In this document: positions 7,242-13,821 of the stretch, piece after piece
How positions within the stretch are numbered: the stretch's first letter is position 1
Layout: every line of letters starts with the position of its first letter
Assembly: GCA_934623575.1 (NCBI GenBank)
Contig: CAKTVL010000030.1
Span: forward strand, 1-17,233
DNA from: an uncultured Oscillospiraceae bacterium
GTDB lineage: Bacteria; Bacillota; Clostridia; Oscillospirales; Oscillospiraceae
DNA: 17,233 nucleotides
Reading direction: 5' to 3'
Notes under the pieces: generated by a model
What the model was told of the DNA's origin: nothing
What the model saw: only the letters and a program-made list of their open reading frames with translations
The model's database searches: none
Program-made: the position numbers and the translations under genes

Positions 7242-8177
7242 ATGAAGAAGATCATTGCAACTGTGCTGGCCATGGTCATGGCTCTGGCACTGTGCACCAC
7301 CGCTTTCGCGGCGACCACGAGCGAAACCGTGGTTAATGGCACTACCACCACTCTGAGCGTTAATGATGATTATGATCTGCGCGCGCTGAGCAGCAACGAA
7401 AATGCGACCGAGATCAAGGGCTCTATTGCCTATACTGATCTCTCCACCAAGACTGTCGTTACCGATGGCAAGGAGACCAAGACTTACAAGGCTGCGTACT
7501 ATTCCATCAAGACCGCTGCTGACTCTGGTGATGTTGTTGTCTATTACGTCTGCGATGCTAAGTTTGCCGGCGCACAGCGTCTGTTCAAGGATGGCGCTTT
7601 CGTTGCCTATGTTGCTCAGAGCAGCCTTGCTTCCGATTGGCTGAAGGGCGGCACCCTCGTTGCTAAGGGCAGCAACTGTGGCGATGCCTCTGCTGATGGT
7701 GTGACGATCGGTTCTGACACCTATCCTACCACCGATGCAACTGCCACCACTCCTGTCACTCCTACCGCCGCGGCTATCGTTGATGGCAAGCTGGTTGGTT
7801 ATACCACCGCTAACAAGGTCGAGGCTGTTAAGCACGACTTCTCTGACGGTGCTACTGTGACTTACAAGGCCAACTCCACCACCCCTGTTTCCGTTGTTTG
7901 CAAGACCTGCAAGAAGGCTTTTGACGTTGTTAAGGCCAACGAACTGGGTAGCTATGCTGGTACCTATGTTGCGACTGGTTCTGTTGCAGATAAGACCGAC
8001 GCTATTGTTGCTGGTTATGTGATTAAGCTGGCCACTTCCAGCACTTCCACCGGCACCACCACTGGCAACACCACCTCCCCCAAGACCTTTGACGCTGGTA
8101 TCGCTATGTACGTCGGTATGGCTCTGACCTCCGTCGCCGGCTCCGCCGTCGTCATCGGCAAGAAGAAGGAGTTCTAA
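7242..8177 (+). CDS. Secreted surface protein, SPKTF-anchor family, paralog 1
   Basis: The protein has 311 residues. ATG 7242 is chosen over the in-frame ATG 7227 because GGAGG (7229-7233), part of the sequence after 7227, sits 8 nt upstream. A signal peptide (1-23, ending TAFA-A) leads to a Thr/Ser/Ala/Val-rich mature part with a cysteine pair C220-KT-C223 after H198, and a Thr/Ser/Gly-rich linker at 265-278. SPKTF (279-283), a hydrophobic helix (285-306) and GKKKEF form an atypical sortase-like anchor. The signal peptide and anchor match the gene at 16157 almost base for base, but the core does not. The core uses GCT, GTT and GGT codons heavily, unlike nearby housekeeping genes, suggesting strong expression. 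The function is unknown; a major cell-wall surface protein is likely. Confidence 0.88.
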   Translation: MKKIIATVLAMVMALALCTTAFAATTSETVVNGTTTTLSVNDDYDLRALSSNENATEIKGSIAYTDLSTKTVVTDGKETKTYKAAYYSIKTAADSGDVVVYYVCDAKFAGAQRLFKDGAFVAYVAQSSLASDWLKGGTLVAKGSNCGDASADGVTIGSDTYPTTDATATTPVTPTAAAIVDGKLVGYTTANKVEAVKHDFSDGATVTYKANSTTPVSVVCKTCKKAFDVVKANELGSYAGTYVATGSVADKTDAIVAGYVIKLATSSTSTGTTTGNTTSPKTFDAGIAMYVGMALTSVAGSAVVIGKKKEF

Positions 8178-8186
8178 TTAAACTTC

Positions 8187-8220
8187 AAAAAAGAAAGGCC
8201 CGTTGGGCCTTTCTTTTTTT
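8187..8220. terminator. Intrinsic terminator of surface paralog 1
   Basis: AAAAAAGAAAGGCCC and GGGCCTTTCTTTTTT are perfect 15-bp arms around GTT, with A and T runs on the two sides, so it could work in both directions. The left arm also survives after paralog 2. Confidence 0.95.
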
Positions 8221-8224
8221 GTGT

Positions 8225-8259
8225 TTACTTATCTCTGGCCTGACGGCCAGAGATAGTAA
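8225..8259. other. Strong hairpin without T run
   Basis: TATCTCTGGCC and GGCCAGAGATA (11 bp, loop TGAC) extend through TTAC/GTAA with one bulged T. There is no following T tract. It lies between two terminators and may stabilise RNA ends or be a repeat-derived stem. Confidence 0.6.
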
Positions 8260-8272
8260 GCGTGTGAGTAAA

Positions 8273-8300
8273 AGAGACCGCTTCGGCGGTCTCTTTTTTT
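8273..8300 (+). terminator. Second terminator downstream of paralog 1
   Basis: AGAGACCGC and GCGGTCTCT are perfect arms around a TTCG tetraloop, followed by a T run. No gene lies between this and the previous terminator, so it is a back-up. Confidence 0.9.
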
Positions 8301-8301
8301 C

Positions 8302-8328
8302 GGGCCGATGTAGACACCGGCCCCTACG
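8302..8328 (-). repeat. Short palindromic intergenic repeat
   Basis: GGGCCGATG (8302-8310) pairs with CACCGGCCC (8315-8323) with one mismatch, followed by CTACG. Read on the minus strand it begins CGTAGGGGC, the same opening as the element at 15621, so two related copies lie in opposite orientations. Confidence 0.5.
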
Positions 8329-8350
8329 AAGGGGGAACGGGGAGCGTTAT

Positions 8351-8400
8351 GCAATATTGCAAGTACAATATACAAATATACAATTGCAATATGCAAGTAC
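8351..8400. repeat. AT-rich repeated motif in the paralog 1-murA gap
   Basis: GCAATATTGCAAGTAC (8351-8366) recurs as GCAATATGCAAGTAC (8386-8400), separated by AATATACAAATATACAATT. GCAATATTGC is a perfect palindrome. It could be a tandem binding site or a remnant; no frame fits it. The rest of the 8178-8625 gap holds only the terminators above, the promoter below and a G/C-rich murA leader. Confidence 0.45.
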
Positions 8401-8474
8401 AGGATTATGCGCGGTACAAATGGAATAGTATGCGCGGGGGCGGGGAAGGATAGCAAAAAAATATCGCAGTTTTC

Positions 8475-8502
8475 TTGCTTTTACTGAAAATTATGGTATA
8501 CT
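8475..8502 (+). promoter_or_regulatory. Promoter of murA
   Basis: TTGCTT (8475-8480), a 16-bp spacer and TATACT (8497-8502) preceded by TGG (extended -10). This predicts a leader of roughly 115 nt before the murA start. Confidence 0.65.
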
Positions 8503-8625
8503 GATATTGCTTGTAGTGCGCCGTATGGACCGGGCGCCGGGCGGGCAAGCTATAGGCGGTGCTTTTGACGCCGCCGCTGCGCCGCCGGATACAGGCACCG
8601 ATGACTTGAAAAGAGGGAAACTGCC

Positions 8626-9924
8626 TTGAATAAATACATGATCCGCGGCGGACGGGAGCTTTTCGGCGAAGTGACCGTCAGCGGTGCGAAGAATGCCGCT
8701 GTCGCCATTATCCCCGCCGCCCTGCTGGTGGACGGTGTATGCCGTATCGAGAACATCCCCCAGATCAGCGACGTGACGCTGTTCTTCTCCATTCTGGAGG
8801 AGCTGGGGGCCAAGGTGCGCGTGCTGAACCGCCACGCCATCGAGATCGACTGCCACGCCATCCACTCCACCCGCCCGTCCTACGACCTGGCACGGCGCAT
8901 CCGCGCCAGCTACTATCTGCTGGGCGCGCTGCTGGGCCGCTTCGGCCAGGCCACCGTGGCCATGCCCGGCGGCTGCAACTTCGGCGTGCGGCCTATCGAC
9001 CAGCACATCAAGGGCTTTACCACCATGGGCGCCGAGGTGTCCGTGGAGGGCGGCTTTATCCACACCGCCGCCAGGAACGGGCGGCTGGTGGGCGCGCCGG
9101 TGTATCTGGACGTGGTGTCCGTGGGCGCCACCATGAACATTATGATGGCTGCGGCGCTGGCCCAGGGGACCACCACCATCGAGAACGCGGCCAAGGAGCC
9201 GCACATCGTGGACCTGGCCAATTTCCTGAACTCCATGGGCGCGGACATCAAGGGCGCCGGCACGGATTCCATCAAGATCCGGGGCGTGGAGCGCCTGACC
9301 GGCGGCACCTACTGCATCATTCCCGACCAGATCGAAGCGGGCACCTATATGGCCGCCGTGGCGGCCACCGGCGGCCAGCTGCTGCTGAAGAACGTCATCC
9401 CCAAGCACATGGAGTGCATCAGCGCCAAGCTGATGGAGATGGGCGTGTCCGTCACCGAGGACGACGACGCGCTGCTGGTGCGGCGCAGCGGCCCGCTGCT
9501 GAAAACCAACGTCAAGACGCTGCCCTATCCCGGCTTCCCCACCGATATGCAGCCCCAGATCACCGCGGTGCTGGCGCTGGCCCAGGGGACGAGCCTGGTC
9601 ACCGAGGGCGTGTACGGCGCCAACCGCTTCAAGTACGTGGACGAGCTGAAGCGCCTGGGCGCGCACATCCAGGTGGACGGCAAGGTGGCCGTGGTGGAGG
9701 GCGTAACGCAGCTGGTGGGCGCACCGATCCAGGCCTGTGACCTCCGCGCCGGCGCGGCGCTGGTCATTGCCGGTCTGGCGGCACAGGGCACCACAGAGCT
9801 GAGCCACATCCAGTATATCGAACGCGGCTATGAGGATCTGGTGGGCAAGCTCCGCGCGGTGGGTGCGGACATCTCGCTGGTAGATGTGCCGGACGAGGCC
9901 GACGCCGACACCCACGTCGGGTAA
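8626..9924 (+). CDS. murA: UDP-N-acetylglucosamine 1-carboxyvinyltransferase
   Basis: MurA adds enolpyruvate from PEP to UDP-GlcNAc, the first committed step of peptidoglycan synthesis, in the cytoplasm. The 432-residue length is typical. Key residues are visible: K22-N23 (SGAKNAA), the catalytic Cys C117 in MPGGCNFGVRP (the fosfomycin target) and D307 in GFPTDMQP. The two-lobed inside-out barrel repeats are seen as recurring LxxxGAxV/I units. TTG 8626 is used as start because AGAGGG lies 8 nt upstream; an ATG at 8638 is possible but would trim a conserved N-terminus. Firmicutes often carry two copies (murA and murZ), and this window cannot tell which this is. Confidence 0.95.
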   Translation: MNKYMIRGGRELFGEVTVSGAKNAAVAIIPAALLVDGVCRIENIPQISDVTLFFSILEELGAKVRVLNRHAIEIDCHAIHSTRPSYDLARRIRASYYLLGALLGRFGQATVAMPGGCNFGVRPIDQHIKGFTTMGAEVSVEGGFIHTAARNGRLVGAPVYLDVVSVGATMNIMMAAALAQGTTTIENAAKEPHIVDLANFLNSMGADIKGAGTDSIKIRGVERLTGGTYCIIPDQIEAGTYMAAVAATGGQLLLKNVIPKHMECISAKLMEMGVSVTEDDDALLVRRSGPLLKTNVKTLPYPGFPTDMQPQITAVLALAQGTSLVTEGVYGANRFKYVDELKRLGAHIQVDGKVAVVEGVTQLVGAPIQACDLRAGAALVIAGLAAQGTTELSHIQYIERGYEDLVGKLRAVGADISLVDVPDEADADTHVG

Positions 9925-9940
9925 GAGAACAGCCATCCAG

Positions 9941-9997
9941 CGTCCGCTGCGAGAGGCCGCAGCACAAAAGCTGCGGTCCCTCGCGGCGGACGTTTTT
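9941..9997 (+). terminator. Long hairpin terminator or attenuator between murA and walJ
   Basis: Arms of 23 nt (9941-9963 and 9970-9992; starting CGTCCGC and ending GCGGACG) pair with a few mismatches around ACAAAA, followed by TTTTT. The T run ends 20 nt before the walJ start, leaving no room for a promoter in between. Confidence 0.88.
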
Positions 9998-10017
9998 CAC
10001 AGAGAGGACATAGACCA

Positions 10018-10809
10018 TTGTTGACAGTACATAGTATAGCCAGCGGCTCCGAGGGCAACAGCCTGCTGGTCAGCGCCGGCGGCACACATATTCTGGTGGA
10101 CGCCGGCATTTCCGTCCGGCGCATCACCGCCGCGCTGTTGTCGCTGGGGCTGACGCCCGGCGACATCGCCGGCGTGCTGGTGACCCATGAGCACAGCGAC
10201 CACACGGCGGGGCTGGCCACGCTGACCAAGCAGTATCGCCTGCCGCTGTACGCCTCCGGCGGCACGGCCGGGGCGCTGTGTGCCAGGATACCCCACGCCG
10301 CCGATGTGCTGCACCTGCTGCCCCGGCAGGGGGTGCTTACACTGGGGGACGCGCAGGTGACGGTGTTCCCCACCAGTCACGACGCGGCGGAGAGCATCGA
10401 CTTCCGCTTTGACTGCGGCGGCGCGGCGCTGGGCGTTCTGACGGACACCGGCTGCGTCACGCCGGAGGCCGAGCAGGCGCTGCAGGGCGTGGATCTGCTG
10501 GTGCTGGAGAGCAACCACGACGAGGACTGGCTGCTGTCCGGGCCGTATCCCTACTATCTCAAGCAGCGCATCCTGGGGAACCGGGGCCATTTGTCCAACG
10601 ACGCCGCGGCAGCGCTGGCGCAGCGGATGGCCTCCGCCGGCACGCGGCAGTTCGTGCTGGCCCATCTCAGCCGGGAGAACAATACCCCGGAGCGGGCGCG
10701 GCAGACCATGGCACGGGCGCTGGCCGGGCTGGACGTGTCCGTCACCGTGGCGCCCCGGGCCGAGCTCAGCGGGCCGTATATCGCGGAGGTGCGCGTATGC
10801 AGCGAGTGA
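10018..10809 (+). CDS. walJ: Metallo-beta-lactamase-fold hydrolase, WalJ/YycJ family
   Basis: This 263-residue protein has the MBL metal site H57-x-H59-x-D61-H62 (VTHEHSDH), H121 (TSHDA), D143 (LTDTG) and H216 (LAHLS). The N-terminal IASGSEGNS is typical of the YycJ/WalJ group, thought to be exonucleases or RNases linked to DNA damage tolerance and cell-wall homeostasis; the exact substrate here is inferred. TTG 10018 is taken as start with AGAGGA about 9 nt upstream; the adjacent TTG at 10021 is an equal alternative. In Bacillus the gene belongs to the walRK operon, but no two-component genes are here. Its end overlaps rlmH by 13 bp, a tight coupling. Confidence 0.88.
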   Translation: MLTVHSIASGSEGNSLLVSAGGTHILVDAGISVRRITAALLSLGLTPGDIAGVLVTHEHSDHTAGLATLTKQYRLPLYASGGTAGALCARIPHAADVLHLLPRQGVLTLGDAQVTVFPTSHDAAESIDFRFDCGGAALGVLTDTGCVTPEAEQALQGVDLLVLESNHDEDWLLSGPYPYYLKQRILGNRGHLSNDAAAALAQRMASAGTRQFVLAHLSRENNTPERARQTMARALAGLDVSVTVAPRAELSGPYIAEVRVCSE

Positions 10810-11279
10810 CGGTGCTGTGCGTGGGCAAGCTGAAGGAGAAGTTCTATATCGACGCGGCGGCGGAGTACAGCAAGCGCCTGCAGCGATTCTGCAAGCTGGA
10901 CATCGTGGAGCTGCCGGAATACCGCCTGCCGGACGAACCATCCCCGGCGGAGATACAAAAGGCCCTGCAGACCGAGGGCGCAGCCATACAGGAGCGGCTG
11001 CCCAAGGGCGGCGCGGTGGTGGCCCTGTGCATCGAGGGCAAGCCCTGCTCCAGCGAGGAGCTGAGCCGCCGGATGGCGGACTTCGGCGTGCAGGGTAAGA
11101 CGCAGATCACCTTTCTCATCGGCGGCAGCGTGGGACTCAGCGAGGACGTGAAGCGCCTGGCCGACTGGCGCTTGAGCATGTCCCCCATGACGTTCCCCCA
11201 CCACATGGCCCGGATCATGCTGCTGGAGCAGATCTACCGGGCGTATCAGATCGCCGCAGGGACAAAATATCACAAATAG
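10797..11279 (+). CDS. rlmH: 23S rRNA (pseudouridine1915-N3)-methyltransferase
   Basis: RlmH methylates pseudouridine 1915 in helix 69 of 23S rRNA on assembled ribosomes, using SAM through a trefoil-knot SPOUT fold. The 160-residue length is canonical. Motifs seen are FLIGGSVGL (106-114), SMSPMTFPHHMAR (127-139) and the C-terminal IYRAYQIAAGTKYHK (146-160), nearly identical to the family signature. ATG 10797 lies inside the end of walJ, with GGAGG 7 nt upstream. Proximity of walJ and rlmH is common in Firmicutes. Confidence 0.96.
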   Translation: MQRVTVLCVGKLKEKFYIDAAAEYSKRLQRFCKLDIVELPEYRLPDEPSPAEIQKALQTEGAAIQERLPKGGAVVALCIEGKPCSSEELSRRMADFGVQGKTQITFLIGGSVGLSEDVKRLADWRLSMSPMTFPHHMARIMLLEQIYRAYQIAAGTKYHK

Positions 11280-11289
11280 GAGGCAGAGT

Positions 11290-11598
11290 ATGGACAATTG
11301 GAGTTTTACCGGCAGACCGGACGTTCCCGCGTGGCCCAAGGACCCGCAGGGACAGGACGAGAAGGCCGTGCTGCTGATGCAGACCTTTGATTCGCCCGCC
11401 GACACGGACATGATCATCTCCCTGCTGGCGGCCTACGGCATCCCCTGCTTCAAGTATTACGATCTTGACGGCGGCGCAGGCAAGGTCATCAACGGCTTTT
11501 CCGGCTACGGCGCCAGCCTGTACGTCCCCGCCGGACAGCTGGAGGAGGCAAAGGACCTGCTGGCCTCGCAGCCGGTGGAGGACGAGGAAACGGAATAA
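11290..11598 (+). CDS. Small DUF2007-like protein
   Basis: This 102-residue soluble protein starts at ATG 11290, 10 nt after rlmH, with GGAGG just upstream. Residues 26-93 (KAVLLMQTF...DTDMIISLLAAYGIPCF...YVPAGQLEEAKDLL) match the pattern of DUF2007, a ferredoxin-like fold labelled 'putative signal transducing protein' that has no known biochemical role. The C-terminal end is acidic. It probably belongs to the walJ-rlmH-mutase transcription unit; nothing in the sequence ties it to a specific partner. Confidence 0.75.
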   Translation: MDNWSFTGRPDVPAWPKDPQGQDEKAVLLMQTFDSPADTDMIISLLAAYGIPCFKYYDLDGGAGKVINGFSGYGASLYVPAGQLEEAKDLLASQPVEDEETE

Positions 11599-11622
11599 TA
11601 TGCGTGAAAGGAGCTTTTGAAT

Positions 11623-13353
11623 ATGCTGGACTATAAGAAGGAATATGAGCGCTGGCTGGAGAGCGACGCCCTGAGCGCCGACGAGAAGGCGGAGCTGAAG
11701 GCTATCGCCGGGGACGAGAAGGAGATCGAGAGCCGCTTTTACGGTCCGCTGGAGTTCGGCACCGCCGGGCTGCGCGGCACCATGAAGGTGGGGCTGCACC
11801 AGATGAACGTGCACGTCATCCGCTGGGCCACCCAGGGCTTTGCCGACGTCATCGCCGCCGAGGGCGACGAGGCGAAGAAAAAGGGCGTGGCCATCTGCAT
11901 GGATTGCCGTGTCAACAGCATGGACTTTGCCCGGGCGGCAGCGGAGGTCTGCGCCGCCAACGGTATCCGCGTGCGCATTTTTGAGTCCCTGCGCCCCACG
12001 CCGGAGCTGAGCTTCGCCGTGCGGTACTACGGCTGCCAGGCGGGCATCAACGTTACCGCCAGCCACAACCCCAAGGAGTACAACGGCTACAAGGTCTACT
12101 GGGCTGACGGCGCACAGCTGCCGCCTCAGCACGCCGCCGCCATCGCCGCCCGGCTGGAGAAGATCGACATCTTCACCGGCGTCAAGCGCATGGTCTTTGA
12201 CGACGCCGTCAAGGCCGGCCTTATCACCCTGCTGGGCGAGGAGACCGACAAGATGTTCATGTCCAATGTCATGGCTATGGTCAACGACCGCACCTCCATC
12301 GCCCAGGTGGTCGATAGCTTCAGAATGGTCTATACGCCCTTCCACGGCTGCGGCTGGAAGCTGGTGCCGGAGGCGCTGCGGGGCCTGGGCGTGAAGAACC
12401 TCTACTGCGTGGAGCAGCAGATGGTGCTGGACGGCACCTTCCCCACGGTGGCCTCCCCCAACCCGGAGAATCCGGAGGGCTTCTATCTGGCCATTGAGCT
12501 GGCCGACAAGGTGGGCGCGGACTTCATCCTGGGCACCGACCCGGACAGCGACCGGGTGGGCATCATGGTCCGCGGCGCGGATGGAAAGTTCATCGCCGTC
12601 ACCGGCAACCAGACCGGCGTGCTGCTGCTGGATTACCTGATCGGCGCCATGCGCCGGGCGGGCAAGATGCCGGAGAAGCCCTATTTCCTCAAGACCATCG
12701 TCACCACCGAGATGGCCCGCAAGGTAGCCGAGAGCAACGGCGTCACCTGCTGCGACACCTTCACCGGCTTCAAATTCATGGCCGAGAAGAAGAACGCGCT
12801 GGAGGCCGCCGGCGAGGGCCACGTCATCATGTCCTACGAGGAGAGCTACGGCTACATGCTGGGCGACTACGTCCGGGACAAGGACGCCGTCACCGCGTCC
12901 CTGCTGATCACCGAGATGGCCGCCTGGTACGCCGCCCAGGGCATGACGCTGTACGACGCCCTGCAGGCGCTGTATGAAAAGTACGGCTGGTACGGCGAAA
13001 AGACCCACAACCTGGTCATGCCCGGCCTGGATGGCCTGGAGAAGATGGCCGCGCTGATGAAGTCCCTGCGCACCGCGCCTCCCAAGGCCATTGCCGGCGT
13101 GGATGTGGTGGTCCGCAAGGACTATCAGGACGGCAGCGCCGTGGACTGCGCCACCGGCGCGGTCAGCAAAATGGAGCTGTCCGGCAGCAACGTCCTGCGG
13201 TATGAATTGGCCGACGGCACCACCATTTTGGTACGGCCCTCCGGCACCGAGCCCAAGATCAAGGTGTATATCCTCACCAAGGGCGCGGACGCCGCCGAGC
13301 GCGACGCCAACATCGAGAAATACTCCGCCTGGGTCAAGACCCTGACGGAATAA
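11623..13353 (+). CDS. pgcA: Phospho-sugar mutase (phosphoglucomutase/phosphomannomutase)
   Basis: This 576-residue alpha-D-phosphohexomutase interconverts glucose-1-P and glucose-6-P (or the mannose equivalents), feeding UDP-glucose and cell-envelope sugar synthesis. Motifs in order are GTAGLRG near 46-52, the phosphoserine loop TASHNP with S147, the metal loop DPDSDR at 306-311, the sugar loop EESYG at 406-410 and the phosphate loop VRPSGTEPKIKVYI near the C-terminus. Length and N-terminal extension fit the PgcA/PGM2-like group rather than GlmM. ATG 11623 is chosen over TTG 11617 because AGGAG lies about 10 nt upstream. It is followed by a terminator shared with the minus-strand gene. Confidence 0.93.
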   Translation: MLDYKKEYERWLESDALSADEKAELKAIAGDEKEIESRFYGPLEFGTAGLRGTMKVGLHQMNVHVIRWATQGFADVIAAEGDEAKKKGVAICMDCRVNSMDFARAAAEVCAANGIRVRIFESLRPTPELSFAVRYYGCQAGINVTASHNPKEYNGYKVYWADGAQLPPQHAAAIAARLEKIDIFTGVKRMVFDDAVKAGLITLLGEETDKMFMSNVMAMVNDRTSIAQVVDSFRMVYTPFHGCGWKLVPEALRGLGVKNLYCVEQQMVLDGTFPTVASPNPENPEGFYLAIELADKVGADFILGTDPDSDRVGIMVRGADGKFIAVTGNQTGVLLLDYLIGAMRRAGKMPEKPYFLKTIVTTEMARKVAESNGVTCCDTFTGFKFMAEKKNALEAAGEGHVIMSYEESYGYMLGDYVRDKDAVTASLLITEMAAWYAAQGMTLYDALQALYEKYGWYGEKTHNLVMPGLDGLEKMAALMKSLRTAPPKAIAGVDVVVRKDYQDGSAVDCATGAVSKMELSGSNVLRYELADGTTILVRPSGTEPKIKVYILTKGADAAERDANIEKYSAWVKTLTE

Positions 13354-13370
13354 GCAGCGGAATAAGCAAA

Positions 13371-13398
13371 AAAGCAGCACCTTTCGGTGCTGCTTTTT
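13371..13398. terminator. Bidirectional terminator between convergent genes
   Basis: AAGCAGCACC and GGTGCTGCTT around TTTC, with an A run on the left and a T run on the right. It can serve the mutase on the plus strand and the small gene on the minus strand. Confidence 0.92.
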
Positions 13399-13437
13399 AC
13401 TGTGCAAAGAAATAGAAAATAGAGCTGCGCGGGATGG

Positions 13438-13662
13438 TCATACGGTGGCGTCCACCGGGATGCGCTGGCGGTCTACCTGCACCCAATGGACGCGGACGCC
13501 GCCCCCGGGCTGCGCCGTGGCGCAGAATTCCACGCCGCCCATGCGGCCCTCCACCGGCACACCACCGCTGAACAGCGCTGTAAAGCGCCGGATGTACCCC
13601 GCCAGCTCACCAATGGTGCGCACCGGCAGATCGGGCGCGAGATAGTCAAAAAACTTGTGCAT
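13438..13662 (-). CDS. Small uncharacterised protein (74 aa)
   Basis: I do not recognise this family. The gene is supported by an AGGAGG site 6 nt before its ATG (complement of CCTCCT at 13669-13674), its own upstream gap, and a terminator beyond its stop. The product starts MHKFFDYL, has an amphipathic stretch GELAGYIRRFTALF (residues 18-31) and then a beta-rich half with Gly-rich turns (VEFCATAQPGGGVRVHWVQVD). There is no signal peptide or membrane helix, so it is probably cytoplasmic. It is divergent from the FrhB-like/queH operon and may share its control region. A longer minus-strand frame runs on upstream but is only a shadow of the plus-strand genes. Confidence 0.7.
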   Translation of the reverse strand: MHKFFDYLAPDLPVRTIGELAGYIRRFTALFSGGVPVEGRMGGVEFCATAQPGGGVRVHWVQVDRQRIPVDATV

Positions 13663-13725
13663 ACGGCACCTCCTGTATTGAAAATCGGTTTGTTTTCCCT
13701 TGACTGTACCCATCTTACCAAGAAT

Positions 13726-13747
13726 ACTGTCCCAAAAAACGGACAGT
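13726..13747. promoter_or_regulatory. Inverted repeat in the divergent promoter region
   Basis: ACTGTCC and GGACAGT are perfect 7-bp arms around CAAAAAAC. It sits between the minus-strand gene and the -35 of the plus-strand operon, where a regulator could control both. No known operator is recognised. Confidence 0.5.
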
Positions 13748-13759
13748 TCTCCGCCGCCC

Positions 13760-13788
13760 TTGTGCTTTTCTTCGGGATGTGGTACAAT
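13760..13788 (+). promoter_or_regulatory. Promoter of the FrhB-like/queH operon
   Basis: TTGTGC (13760-13765), a 17-bp spacer and TACAAT (13783-13788) preceded by TGG. The layout is the same as the promoter at 4611, including the identical -35. Confidence 0.7.
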
Positions 13789-13821
13789 GTGCGCAGGAAA
13801 ATGAGCCGGGAGGTGGCCGCC

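Noticed and set aside
8351..8400. CRISPR-like repeat
   Set aside because: Only two imperfect 15-16 bp units with one short spacer are present, which is far below any array.
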